A DNA stretch of 64,000 nucleotides from Pseudomonas capsici (GTDB taxonomy: Bacteria > Pseudomonadota > Gammaproteobacteria > Pseudomonadales > Pseudomonadaceae). Below are positions 33,931-42,835 of the stretch, in pieces. The number at the start of each line of letters is the position of its first letter. Position 1 is the first letter of the stretch. The translations under genes were made by a program, and so were the position numbers. The notes under the pieces are model-generated. The model saw only the letters and a list, made by a program, of their open reading frames with translations, did not search any database and had not been told where the DNA came from. The stretch covers positions 41,510-105,509 of the forward strand of contig NZ_JAFGZD010000019.1 in the NCBI RefSeq assembly GCF_017165765.1, in the 5' to 3' direction.

Positions 33931-35160
33931 TCAGACCTGCGCCTGTTTCTTCTGCTCCTGAACCCAGGCCATGTGGGAGTCCAGCGGCGGATTACGCTGG
34001 AAGTAACGCTGCAAGCCCTCGAACAAGCCATCGGCCACGGCCTGCTGATGCCGAGCAGTGACCAGTCGCTGACTGTCGCGGCTATTGGAGATGAAACCGG
34101 TTTCCACCAGAATCGACGGCACATCCGGTGACTTGAGCACCGCGAACCCGGCCTGTTCCACGCGTTTCTGATGCAGCGTGGTGATGCCTTCCAGACTGCC
34201 CAGCACGGTATGACCCAGTTGCAGGCTGGCGGCGATGGTGGCGTTCATCGACATGTCGAGAATGACACCCGCCAACATCGGGTCCTTGTCCTTGAGGTTG
34301 AGCAGCGAAGTAGCGCCCAGCAGGTCGGCACCATTTTCCCGCTGAGCCATGAAGCGCGCCGTCGCCGATGTCGCGCCGCCTTCGGACAGAGCAAACACCG
34401 AAGCGCCGGAAGCCGTCAGGCGCGGCGCAGCATCGGCATGCACCGAGATGAACATGTCGGCCTTGGACTTGTGGGCAAACTCCACGCGCTTGCGCAGAGG
34501 CACGAAGAAGTCATCGTTGCGCACCAGCCGTACATCGAAGCCTTTTTCACGCTTCAGACGCTTGGCCAGCAGTTGGGCGATAGACAACACAACGTCTTTC
34601 TCACGCTCGCCCCGGGAGCCGACTGCACCAGGGTCCTTGCCACCATGCCCGGCATCGACCACCACCATGATGTCCCGCTTGGGGTGAGCCTTATCCACAG
34701 CCTGAGCCTGAACCGGAGGCGGCGGCGCGACAGCAGCCATCTGCACCGGCGCGCTGGCGGTGGAGCTCAGGTCCAGCACCAGACGATGGCCTTGCCCCCC
34801 TTCCGGCCCGAGCAGAAAGCTGTTGAGCTGCACGGGAGCCGTGAGGTCCAACACGATGCGGGTATCGTCGCCATGGCCGTAATGCCCGGAACGGATCGAC
34901 TTGATCACCGTACGATCCAGCGCCAGTTGGCTGAAATCCCCGGTCAGCCGCGAGCCAGTGACATCGATGATCAAGCGGTCAGGCGCAACCAGGGTGAAGG
35001 TCTTGTATTGCACAGGCCCGCTCAGATCGAGTACCAGCCTCAGCTTGTCATCGCTGCGCCAAAGCCGGGCATTGCGAATCTGAGTGGCACTGGCCCCAAA
35101 AGGCAAGGCCAGCGCAGCGCTGGCCAGAAGCATGTTGAGCAGGATTTGACGTCGGTGCAT
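33931..35160 (-). CDS. amiC: Zinc-dependent N-acetylmuramoyl-L-alanine amidase (AmiC type), Tat signal
   Basis: 409 residues from ATG 35160. The signal MHRRQILLNMLLASAALALP has a twin arginine, like E. coli AmiC. An AMIN domain about 28-140 targets septal peptidoglycan, then a proline-rich linker (VAPPPPVQAQAV) and an Amidase_3 domain about 165-385. The zinc and catalytic motifs are VVDAGHGGKDPGAVG, SVHADAA and LVETGFISN. It cleaves cell-wall peptides from glycan in daughter cell separation. A candidate Zur box 60 bp upstream suggests that this copy is induced when zinc is scarce. Confidence 0.88.
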   Translation of the reverse strand: MHRRQILLNMLLASAALALPFGASATQIRNARLWRSDDKLRLVLDLSGPVQYKTFTLVAPDRLIIDVTGSRLTGDFSQLALDRTVIKSIRSGHYGHGDDTRIVLDLTAPVQLNSFLLGPEGGQGHRLVLDLSSTASAPVQMAAVAPPPPVQAQAVDKAHPKRDIMVVVDAGHGGKDPGAVGSRGEREKDVVLSIAQLLAKRLKREKGFDVRLVRNDDFFVPLRKRVEFAHKSKADMFISVHADAAPRLTASGASVFALSEGGATSATARFMAQRENGADLLGATSLLNLKDKDPMLAGVILDMSMNATIAASLQLGHTVLGSLEGITTLHQKRVEQAGFAVLKSPDVPSILVETGFISNSRDSQRLVTARHQQAVADGLFEGLQRYFQRNPPLDSHMAWVQEQKKQAQV

Positions 35161-35219
35161 GGCAGGTCTCACGAAACAAGGCGAGCATCCCGGCTCATGA
35201 AAGTATCACCGCAACAATA

Positions 35220-35232
35220 GTAATAACATAAC
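35220..35232. promoter_or_regulatory. Candidate Zur box before the amidase gene
   Basis: Plus strand GTAATAACATAAC, i.e. GTTATG-T-TATTAC on the minus strand, matches 10 of 12 fixed positions of GTTATANTATAAC and lies 60 bp before the amidase start. Weaker than the box near zigA. Confidence 0.5.
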
Positions 35233-35328
35233 ACCATGTTACAAGTGAAACTTGAAGCCTTACATGAAGATTGGCACTACCGAAAATCCTGCAATTACGG
35301 ACAGTAAGTCCATGACCGAAAAGAAAAA

Positions 35329-35344
35329 TGTTCCACGTGGAACG
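35329..35344. other. parS: parS centromere site (ParB binding)
   Basis: TGTTCCACGTGGAACG: a perfect 14-bp palindrome GTTCCACGTGGAAC that equals the ParB site of Pseudomonas chromosomes. It lies in the gap 3 bp beyond the stop codon of the DUF3617 gene. parS sites in Pseudomonas cluster around oriC, which locates the window in the origin domain. Confidence 0.9.
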
Positions 35345-35347
35345 TTA

Positions 35348-35869
35348 TCAGGTCCGTGGAGCCACAGCACCGCACTGCGGACCTAGCCAGACGGCGCGAG
35401 TATCCATGCTGCCATTCTGTTGCTGGCCGGTCGCATTGAAGGTGCCGACCACCTTGGTGGTGAACTCGCGATTACTGAGAAACTGTGCCTGCCCGGTGCC
35501 TTGAGCCTTGGGGCAACTGAACTGGAAGTTCCAGGTCTGGCCGTTGCGAGCGGTGATCTTCTGCGAGCAGCCGGACTTGGGATCGGTCAGGGGAATATCG
35601 TCCGACTTGACCTGGGCTTCGGTCAGACAGAACCGCACGCCTTGCCCACCCAGAGTGACGCCTTGCTTCTTCATCATCTGTTCCATCATGGCGCGCTGCT
35701 CAGGCGGCAGGTTCTTCAACTGGCCCAGCATCAGTTGCAGATCCGGCAGCGCCTGACCATCGACTTGCATGTTGCTGGAGGTCAGTTCCCACAAGCCCGG
35801 TTGCAGCATCTGGGCATGAGCCATGGGTGCAGCCAGACAAAACATCAACGCCAACGCGCGTTTGTTCAT
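35348..35869 (-). CDS. DUF3617 exported protein
   Basis: 173 residues. Signal peptide about 1-19 (MNKRALALMFCLAAPMAHA). Mature domain begins QMLQPGLWELTSSNMQVDGQ, the DUF3617 pattern (GLWE), with cysteines in RFCLTE, SGCSQK and FSCPK and a conserved methionine-rich helix (EQRAMMEQMMKKQG). Periplasmic and of unknown function. The parS site is immediately downstream. Confidence 0.82.
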   Translation of the reverse strand: MNKRALALMFCLAAPMAHAQMLQPGLWELTSSNMQVDGQALPDLQLMLGQLKNLPPEQRAMMEQMMKKQGVTLGGQGVRFCLTEAQVKSDDIPLTDPKSGCSQKITARNGQTWNFQFSCPKAQGTGQAQFLSNREFTTKVVGTFNATGQQQNGSMDTRAVWLGPQCGAVAPRT

Positions 35870-36028
35870 TCAAAAAATCCTCGTAAGAACATTGCCCAGA
35901 CAAGCCTGAGCGGGCCGACGCATCTTAGACGACAGAAGCGTTGACCAGTTGCACCGCGATTAAAATAGCGACAATCCCGAGCGGCTGTGGTCTGTTATAG
36001 GCGCAAAAGTGAGGAGCATTGTTTACGT

Positions 36029-37468
36029 ATGGATTTCCATAGCCCGTATTTCTTTGGCTACGTCCTGGCTTTCATTCACCTGGTGGGCACCGCTGCTGCC
36101 ATCCATGCATTGCTGACCGTGCGCACTGCACAAGGCGCAATTGCCTGGGCGATGCCGCTGTTCTTCATTCCGTACTTCACTTTGATTCCTTATCTGGTCT
36201 TTGGCCGCAGTTCGTTCGATGCCTATATCAAGGCACGGCGCGACGCCAACAGTGAAATGCGCAACGCCATTGCCAACCTGAACTGGCGGCCCTGGATCGA
36301 AGAGGCCGTGGCAGCACGGCGCTCGGATGCCTATGCCTCGCTGCGCGCCATGCCCAGACTCGGGCGCATGCCGGCTCTGGCCAATAACGAAGTCAAACTG
36401 CTGATCAATGGCCAGGCAAGTTTCGATGCCATGTTCGCTGCCATCGAGCAGGCCCGGCAGACGATCCTGGTGCAGTTCTTCATCATTCATGACGACGAGC
36501 TCGGACGTCGTCTGCAAAACCTGCTGTTGAAAAAGGCCGCCGAAGGCGTGGCGATCTTCGTGCTCTATGACCGGATAGGCAGCCATGCCCTGCCCGCTTC
36601 CTACAGCGAAAAGCTGCGCGCAGGCGGTGTGAAAATCAAAGCCTTTGCCACCCATGGCGGCTGGCTCAATCGCTTCCAGATCAACTTCCGCAATCACCGC
36701 AAGATTGTGGTGGTCGATGGGTTGAAAGGTTATCTGGGTGGACACAACGTCGGGGATGAATACATGGGCCTCAAGCCGCCGCTGTCACCCTGGCGCGACA
36801 CCCATGTGCAGGTCATAGGCCCGGTGGTGGCCTGCCTGCAGGAGTCGTTTGCCGAAGACTGGTTCTGGGCCACCCGTGAGCTGCCGCCCATGAACCTGCC
36901 CGAATCCTTTCCCGAACAGGGCGTGCTGTGCCAACTCTTGGCCAGCGGCCCCGCCGACGCGCAGGAAACCTGTTCGCTGTTCTTTGTCGAAGCCATCCAC
37001 GCCGCGACCGAACGGGTCTGGATCACCAGCCCTTATTTCATCCCCGACGAAGCCGTGACGGCTGCCTTGCGCCTGGCGGTGTTGCGCGGTGTCGATGTTC
37101 GACTGCTGCTGCCCTCGCGTCCCGATCATTACGTGGTGTATGCCGCCTCCACCCTGTTCGCCTTCGATGCCGTGCGGGCTGGCGTGCGGGTGTTTCGCTA
37201 CAAACCGGGCTTCCTGCATCAGAAAGTGGTGCTGGTGGACAACGAAATCACCGCCATCGGCAGCGCCAACCTGGACAACCGCTCCTTCCGGCTGAATTTC
37301 GAGCTGATGCTGCTGACCGTCGATACGAATTTCGCTCGCGAGGTTGAAGCCATGCTGATTGACGACTTCAACCTGAGTCACGAGATCTCCCTTGAGGAAA
37401 GCCGTGAAACCCGCCACCTGCACCAGTTGGGCATGCGCGTGGCAAGGCTGATCTCGCCGATCCTGTAG
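36029..37468 (+). CDS. cls: Cardiolipin synthase (ClsA type)
   Basis: Joins two phosphatidylglycerols to cardiolipin and glycerol at the inner membrane. 479 residues. Two N-terminal membrane helices (about 5-55, FFGYVLAFIHLVGTAAAI; AWAMPLFFIPYFTLIPYLVF) and two PLD domains, with HKD motifs NHRKIVVVDG (about residue 233) and LHQKVVLVDN (about 412). GAGGAG lies 12 bp before the ATG at 36029, slightly far, but the start gives the expected MDFHSPYFFGY. Convergent with cfa, with 2 bp between, so two membrane-lipid modifying genes are neighbours. Confidence 0.93.
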   Translation: MDFHSPYFFGYVLAFIHLVGTAAAIHALLTVRTAQGAIAWAMPLFFIPYFTLIPYLVFGRSSFDAYIKARRDANSEMRNAIANLNWRPWIEEAVAARRSDAYASLRAMPRLGRMPALANNEVKLLINGQASFDAMFAAIEQARQTILVQFFIIHDDELGRRLQNLLLKKAAEGVAIFVLYDRIGSHALPASYSEKLRAGGVKIKAFATHGGWLNRFQINFRNHRKIVVVDGLKGYLGGHNVGDEYMGLKPPLSPWRDTHVQVIGPVVACLQESFAEDWFWATRELPPMNLPESFPEQGVLCQLLASGPADAQETCSLFFVEAIHAATERVWITSPYFIPDEAVTAALRLAVLRGVDVRLLLPSRPDHYVVYAASTLFAFDAVRAGVRVFRYKPGFLHQKVVLVDNEITAIGSANLDNRSFRLNFELMLLTVDTNFAREVEAMLIDDFNLSHEISLEESRETRHLHQLGMRVARLISPIL

Positions 37469-37470
37469 CC

Positions 37471-38655
37471 TCAGCGATAAAGGTCTTCACGGGTCAGCGG
37501 CAGTCCATGCCCACCATCGGCAAAGGGTTTGACCGCCAGAATCTGGTGCAGATTGATCCAGCCCCTGGCGAAAGCATAGGCACAACCGGCCAGATACAGA
37601 CGCCAGATACGCAAGGTGTTTTCAGGCACCAAAGCAGCGGCATCGCTCAAGCGCGCCTCGAGGCGAGCGCTCCAGTGCTCCAGGGTTCTGGCGTAATGCA
37701 GGCGCAGACTTTCGACGTCGACGATTTCCAGCCCGGCGTCGCTGATATGCCCGCTGATCATTGCCAGATGCGGCAGCTCGCCATTGGGGAACACGTAACG
37801 GTCGATAAACTCGCCGGCCCCCCGCCCCACCGGTCGGCCATCGGTATGCCGGGCAGTGATGCCGTGATTCATCACCAGCCCACCCTCCTTCACTGCGCCG
37901 AACAGACACTGCGTATAAAGCGGCAGGTTGCCATGGCCCACATGCTCGAACATGCCCACACTGACCACCTTGTCGAATCGCTGGTCCTGAGGCAGATCGC
38001 GGTAATCGAGCAATTGCAACTCGACCCTGTCTTGCAGTCCCTCGGCATTGACCCGTTCACGGGCAAGCACCAGTTGCTCCTGACTCAGGGTGATACCGAA
38101 CACTTTCACGCCGTACTCACGGGCGGCATAACGCGCCAGACCGCCCCAACCACACCCGACATCCAACAGATACTCACCGGACTTGAGACGCAGCTTGCGG
38201 CACAGATGCTCGAACTTGTCCTGCTGCGCCTGCTCAAGCGTTTCTCTGCCAGTCTTGAAGTAGGCGCAGGAATAGACCATCTCCCGATCGAGCCAGAGCT
38301 GGTAAAAGCGATTGGACAGATCGTAGTGATAGGCAATCGATGCCGCATCGGTGGCCTTGTCGTGTCGAGTTCGTACTGGAGAGCTGGAGTCTTCATCGTC
38401 CAGCAGAGCGCGGGTCAACTCGTCGCAGACCCGGATGACCTCACTAATGGAGCCCTCCAGCTCCAGCCGCCCCTCCACGAAAGCGCTGCCGAGCAGGCCA
38501 AGGCTGGGGTGACTGAAGTCGGACACCAGTTGCGGGTCCTTGACGAAAATCGTGACGCTGGGCGCAGGCCCCAGATCCAGCTCATGACCGTCCCAGAGCT
38601 TGAGACGCAATGGCAGGTGAAGATTCTGCAAGGCCGATGGAAGTTGCACGTTCAT
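37471..38655 (-). CDS. cfa: Cyclopropane-fatty-acyl-phospholipid synthase
   Basis: 394 residues. S-adenosylmethionine-dependent: SAM loop LLDVGCGWGGLARYAAREYG, conserved QLLDYRDLPQDQRFDKVVSVGMFEHVG, and the start of the catalytic domain YDLSNRFYQLWLD. It adds methylene across cis double bonds of membrane lipids, typically on entry to stationary phase. The C-terminal GWINLHQILAV is typical. No signal peptide. No terminator between it and cls. Confidence 0.92.
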   Translation of the reverse strand: MNVQLPSALQNLHLPLRLKLWDGHELDLGPAPSVTIFVKDPQLVSDFSHPSLGLLGSAFVEGRLELEGSISEVIRVCDELTRALLDDEDSSSPVRTRHDKATDAASIAYHYDLSNRFYQLWLDREMVYSCAYFKTGRETLEQAQQDKFEHLCRKLRLKSGEYLLDVGCGWGGLARYAAREYGVKVFGITLSQEQLVLARERVNAEGLQDRVELQLLDYRDLPQDQRFDKVVSVGMFEHVGHGNLPLYTQCLFGAVKEGGLVMNHGITARHTDGRPVGRGAGEFIDRYVFPNGELPHLAMISGHISDAGLEIVDVESLRLHYARTLEHWSARLEARLSDAAALVPENTLRIWRLYLAGCAYAFARGWINLHQILAVKPFADGGHGLPLTREDLYR

Positions 38656-38854
38656 ATCAATTGCTCCCCTGTCCAGAAGCTGGAAAAGGCAGTCCAGACG
38701 GTTTCAACCGCAACCGAGGCTATTGGCAGGGAAAAAATTACAGGGAACGGCCTTGTGCCCAATGATTCGAGCCAAACGTGCAGCCTTTCATGGATCACCC
38801 TAGTCTTGAATGACCATCAATTTGTAACGGAGTTCTTCAGGCTTGAGCACCGCC

Positions 38855-40768
38855 TTACAATTTTAGTAAGGGCTCCTGAAAACGCAGCAACCGCCCGGCA
38901 TTGCCCAATACCAGCAAAGTGCTGAGGTTATGCAGCACCGCCGCCAGCATGGCACCGGCAACACCCAGCAGACCGAAGGCCGCCAGGGCAACGATAGCCA
39001 ATGTCCAGCCCAGTCCAATGATCACGTTCACTTGCAGGGTCTGGCGGCACAGGCGACTCAGGCGCACGCAGGTGCCGAGACGACGCAAGTCGCTGCCGAT
39101 CAGCACGATATCCGCTGAAGCCAGGGCGATATCGGCACCGCCTGCGCCCATGGCAACGCCCACGACACCGGCCTTCAAGGCCAGCGAATCGTTGATTCCG
39201 TCACCTACCACCATAGGCCTGAAACCGTGGGCAATTTCACCTTTGACCCGGTTGAGCTTGTCCTCTGGCAGGGCCTGAGCCTGAACATCGGCTATCCCCA
39301 CTTCCCGCGCCAGAGTGTCGGCCACGGTCTGGCGATCGCCGGTCAGCAACAGTTGCCGTCCCAGGCCCAGCTCACGCAATTCGGCCAGCGCCTTGTGCGC
39401 CTCGGGCTTGAGCGTGTCGGACAGCAGCAGCCAGGCCTGAAAGACGCCGTCCAGCGCCAGCCCGGCCAGCGGACCGTCATGCCCAGGCACCTCAGGGGTG
39501 GCAATTCCCAGTTGCTCGAACAACTCGGGACGCCCCAATGCCGCTTCGCCATGGGCCGTCGAAGCCACCACCCCCAGCCCTTGGCGTTCACGAATATCGC
39601 TGAGCGGCAGCAGTTGATCCTTGTCCACAAGCCCGGCCAGTGCGCGACTGACCGGATGACTGCTGGCCGAGCCGAGGCTGGCCGCCAATGGCAGCAGGTC
39701 GGCATGCCCTGCGCTGTCCTGTATCGATTGCAGGCGCAGGGTGCCAAACGTCAGGGTGCCGGTTTTATCCACAACCAGTGAAGTCAGGTCCGCCAGTTCT
39801 TCGAGAAAGGCCGAGCTGCGAATCAGAATCCCGTGACGGGCTGCCACGGCAATTCCGGCAATCGCCGTCGCCGGAGCCGAAAGCACCAGCGCACACGGGC
39901 AGGCCGCGACCAGCACGGCCAGCATCGCCTGGGCATCCTGAGTGATGAACCAGGTCAGCGCCGCAATCAGCAGGACCAGCACCATGTAACTGCCGGCATA
40001 GCGCTCCAGCAGACGAGTGATAGGCGGCTTGGAGCGCTCGGCGTTCTGCATCAGCGCAATGACCTTGCCCAGCGTGGACTGGTCGCCGGTGCGCGTCACC
40101 TCAATACGCAGCAGGCCATCGAGGTTGATCGCGCCGCCGTAGACTTCCATGCCCGCCTGAGCTTCCAGCGGTACAGACTCGCCGGTGATGGAGGAAGTGT
40201 CGAGGCTGGCCTGACCGGAAAGTACACGACCATCGGCTGGCACCCGATCACCGGCCCGGACCTCGACCTGATCACCGGCCTGCAACGTCGAGTTATCCAC
40301 TTCCTGCACGCTGCCATCGGCCTTGATCAGCCGGGCGTGGCTGCGGGTCAACTGGCCCAGTGCCTCAATGGCTTCCTGGGAACCGATGACGCTGCGCTCT
40401 TCCAGCACATGGCCGAAGATCATGATGATCGGCAGCAAGGCCGCCGTCATGAGATCGCCTGTCGCCCATGCGCCCAGCATCGCCAGAGCGATCAACTGAT
40501 CGGTAATCCCGTGCAGACTCGGGTGACGCAAACTGTGCCAGCCGGCGCTGATCACCGGGATCGCCACCAGCAGCGAGGCCGCGCCCAGCAGCAACTGGCT
40601 GACACCGGTCTGCTCGGGCGCAATCAGTCGCCAGATCAGACCCAGCCCCAATAAGCCCAGGGCCAGCATGGCCAGGGTCAACTGACGTGCTGCGCTGCGT
40701 TGCTCCGCACGACTCAACAGGCTGGCGGCTTCGGGTCTGGCATGGGTGTGGACGGCTTCGCCACTCAT
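38855..40768 (-). CDS. P1B-type heavy-metal ATPase of the SPFH operon
   Basis: 637 residues. The metal-binding CPC motif is at 290-292 (ACPCALVLSAP), the phosphorylated Asp at 334 (DKTGTLT), the actuator TGES at 195-198, the HP motif SSHPVSRALAG, and GDGINDSLALK in the hinge. There is no N-terminal HMA domain; only HTH and a few His before the first helix. The end is a His-Asn motif, LHNLSTLLVLGNAGRLL. P1B ATPases with CPC export Cu+ or Zn2+/Cd2+, so the metal is undecided. Last gene of a four-gene operon; 4-bp overlap with the preceding SPFH gene. Confidence 0.85.
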   Translation of the reverse strand: MSGEAVHTHARPEAASLLSRAEQRSAARQLTLAMLALGLLGLGLIWRLIAPEQTGVSQLLLGAASLLVAIPVISAGWHSLRHPSLHGITDQLIALAMLGAWATGDLMTAALLPIIMIFGHVLEERSVIGSQEAIEALGQLTRSHARLIKADGSVQEVDNSTLQAGDQVEVRAGDRVPADGRVLSGQASLDTSSITGESVPLEAQAGMEVYGGAINLDGLLRIEVTRTGDQSTLGKVIALMQNAERSKPPITRLLERYAGSYMVLVLLIAALTWFITQDAQAMLAVLVAACPCALVLSAPATAIAGIAVAARHGILIRSSAFLEELADLTSLVVDKTGTLTFGTLRLQSIQDSAGHADLLPLAASLGSASSHPVSRALAGLVDKDQLLPLSDIRERQGLGVVASTAHGEAALGRPELFEQLGIATPEVPGHDGPLAGLALDGVFQAWLLLSDTLKPEAHKALAELRELGLGRQLLLTGDRQTVADTLAREVGIADVQAQALPEDKLNRVKGEIAHGFRPMVVGDGINDSLALKAGVVGVAMGAGGADIALASADIVLIGSDLRRLGTCVRLSRLCRQTLQVNVIIGLGWTLAIVALAAFGLLGVAGAMLAAVLHNLSTLLVLGNAGRLLRFQEPLLKL

Positions 40769-41802
40769 TGTTCGGCTCCCTGAATGATCAGGCGGGAATC
40801 GTCTTTGGGATTGACCGTGGTGACCGATCCGGCCTGACCGAGAATTTTCGGTACGCGCTCGCGGTAAAGGCGCTGCAACAGGCCGGGATCGTTACGGTTC
40901 TGAACCGACTGCGAGAGGCTGGCCACGGTCGCGGTATCGGTCTGGGCCTTGGCCAGTCGCTCCGACGCCTGGGCGTGCGCCACCTGCAGAGTCCGATCGG
41001 CCTGCTGGTTGGCGGCCTGGGTGAGTTTTTCCGCCTCATTGCGAGCATTGGCCACGGCCTGATCCGCCTGCTGGCTGGCGGTCAGCACGGCATTGAACGC
41101 ATTGACGGCGGCCTTGGGCAGGCTGGACTGCACATCCACCCGCGCCACTTCTATGCCCACGCCAGAACCTGTCGCGGCCAGTTCGGCCAGGCGCTGGTTG
41201 ATGCCGCGTACCAGATCGCCACGCAACCGTTCACGTCGCTCCGCCGCGTTGCTGTCGACTCCGATCTGTTCGGGACGGGCAACCAGAATGGTGTCCAGGT
41301 CACGCCCTGCTGTCAGTGTCACGGCACTGCGATTGACCAGCCGATCCAGAGCAGGCAGCACATGTTCACCCTGCAGCACGAAGGCATACGGGTCGGTCAC
41401 CTTATAGAACACCGTCACATCCAGTTGCACGACACCCGCATCGCCGGTCAGCAGAAAGCCCGAGCCTGCCAGGGCATCGCTCATGGGCACGGCAAAGGTG
41501 GCAACCTCATCGGCCTTCTGGGCCTGAGGCGAACGCAGCAGGGTTTCCACCCGGCGCTCGATCACCCGATCCGCCGAAGGCAGCAGCACCACCCGCTCCA
41601 GCGGCTGCGGCCAGGCGATCAGCAGACCGGCGTTCTGTATCCGCTCCAGCTCACCGAAGCGCATGACCACGGCGCGGTTCTGGGGATCGATCTGCCGCAC
41701 GTTGGATGTCGCCCAGCCCAAGGCCGCCAGCAGCGTCACCCCATACAGCCCCAGAAACGCCAGGCGGCTGGCCTGTAACCATGGGCTTGAAGGCTCACTC
41801 AT
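40765..41802 (-). CDS. SPFH-domain protein, HflC-like
   Basis: 345 residues. One N-terminal membrane helix (about 10-31, ASRLAFLGLYGVTLLAALGW), SPFH domain about 33-230 (DPQNRAVVMRFGELERIQNAGLLIAWPQPLERV), then a helical tail with many Ala/Gln/Glu that forms a coiled coil (about 225-315). SPFH proteins form large membrane cages or rings around other membrane proteins, as HflKC does for FtsH. The start overlaps the preceding gene by 4 bp (ATGA), as does its stop with the ATPase: coupled translation. It is not the housekeeping hflC, which sits next to hflX. Confidence 0.8.
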   Translation of the reverse strand: MSEPSSPWLQASRLAFLGLYGVTLLAALGWATSNVRQIDPQNRAVVMRFGELERIQNAGLLIAWPQPLERVVLLPSADRVIERRVETLLRSPQAQKADEVATFAVPMSDALAGSGFLLTGDAGVVQLDVTVFYKVTDPYAFVLQGEHVLPALDRLVNRSAVTLTAGRDLDTILVARPEQIGVDSNAAERRERLRGDLVRGINQRLAELAATGSGVGIEVARVDVQSSLPKAAVNAFNAVLTASQQADQAVANARNEAEKLTQAANQQADRTLQVAHAQASERLAKAQTDTATVASLSQSVQNRNDPGLLQRLYRERVPKILGQAGSVTTVNPKDDSRLIIQGAEQ

Positions 41803-42824
41803 GGTTGCGATCCACTCTTGCCGTCCAGCGTGGGCGGTCCGTCCACCAGGACCCGGAACGGCGCAGCATCGGTGCGCAGAATCAGTCTGGTGCCCGGCGT
41901 CACCACCGTGCCCAGGGTGTCGAGAGAGCGCAGCAGGTTGTAGAGCTGCGGCGAACCCGCATAGGCGCGGCCATAGATCTCTGCGGCTTCGACCCGGGAC
42001 TGCGCCTCGATATCCGCGGCCTTGACCGTGGCATCCGCTTCGACAATCCGCGCATCACGCTCGGCAGCCGAACGGATCTGTGCGGCTTCGCGTTTGCCGG
42101 CAGCGGTGCGCTCGGTGGCGATGGTTTCACGCTCGGCGCGCATCCGGTCGACGGTGGCGTTGAGCGTCACCGAGGGCAAGGTCAGGCGCTCGACACCCAC
42201 TTGCAGGACTTTCACGCCATAGGTGGCGAGCAATTGCTGTTCGATCTGCTGGCGTAACTGGTTTTCGAACGCGGTGATGTTCACCTTGCTCGCATCGGTG
42301 TTGACCAGACTCGACAGGTCAAAGCTGCTGGCCGTGGTTTCCAGCGCCGAACCGACGAAAGTGCGGATCTGTCGAGCGGCCTCGTCAGGCTGGTTCTGTA
42401 CGGCGCGCATGAAACGCTGCACGTTGTCCGCGTCGCCTTGTACCTGCCACGCCACATAAGCCTGAACGATGATCCGCAGACCATCGCGAGTACCCACGTC
42501 CTGCAAGCCGCTGGAGGTGGTACGCAGGCGCAGGTCCACGGGAATCGTCGCTTCGAACGGCGCAGGCCAGCGCCAGCTCAGGCCCGGCTCCAGCAGTACG
42601 CGGGACGGATTGCCGAAACGGGTAATCACAGTCGCCTCCCCGGAGCGAACCTGCACCAGGCTCGCCGCCGCCAGGGCAAAGACGATCAATAACCCCGCCA
42701 GCCCCATGCGCAGCCAAGTGCGTTTGCCCGGCACGGCGGCTTCATCGTGATGATGGTGATGATGCCCGCCATGGGCATGGTCGCTGTGGTCGTGATGATC
42801 ATGGTGATGATGGAACAGACTCAA
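41799..42824 (-). CDS. SPFH-domain protein with histidine-rich N-terminus
   Basis: 341 residues. Residues 5-28 hold 15 His plus four Asp in a tail (HHHHDHHDHSDHAHGGHHHH and two more His) facing the cytoplasm if the single helix at about 36-58 spans once with N-in topology. Then the SPFH domain (GEATVITRFGNPSRVLLEPGLSWRWP) and a helical tail (about 230-300, RETIATERTAAGKREAAQIR). The His tail resembles metal storage or metallochaperone tails and strongly suggests Zn2+, Ni2+ or Cu binding. Overlaps its neighbours by 4 bp downstream and is 11 bp from the gene upstream. Confidence 0.8.
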   Translation of the reverse strand: MSLFHHHHDHHDHSDHAHGGHHHHHHDEAAVPGKRTWLRMGLAGLLIVFALAAASLVQVRSGEATVITRFGNPSRVLLEPGLSWRWPAPFEATIPVDLRLRTTSSGLQDVGTRDGLRIIVQAYVAWQVQGDADNVQRFMRAVQNQPDEAARQIRTFVGSALETTASSFDLSSLVNTDASKVNITAFENQLRQQIEQQLLATYGVKVLQVGVERLTLPSVTLNATVDRMRAERETIATERTAAGKREAAQIRSAAERDARIVEADATVKAADIEAQSRVEAAEIYGRAYAGSPQLYNLLRSLDTLGTVVTPGTRLILRTDAAPFRVLVDGPPTLDGKSGSQP

Positions 42825-42835
42825 GGGACGACTCC

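Noticed and set aside
38850..38872. Hairpin CCTTAC..GTAAGG at the ATPase stop
   Set aside because: Only 6 bp and no T-run, so not counted as a terminator.
40765..42824. Housekeeping hflK/hflC
   Set aside because: Housekeeping genes lie with hflX/hfq/purA; here there are three SPFH genes, a His-rich tail and a metal ATPase.
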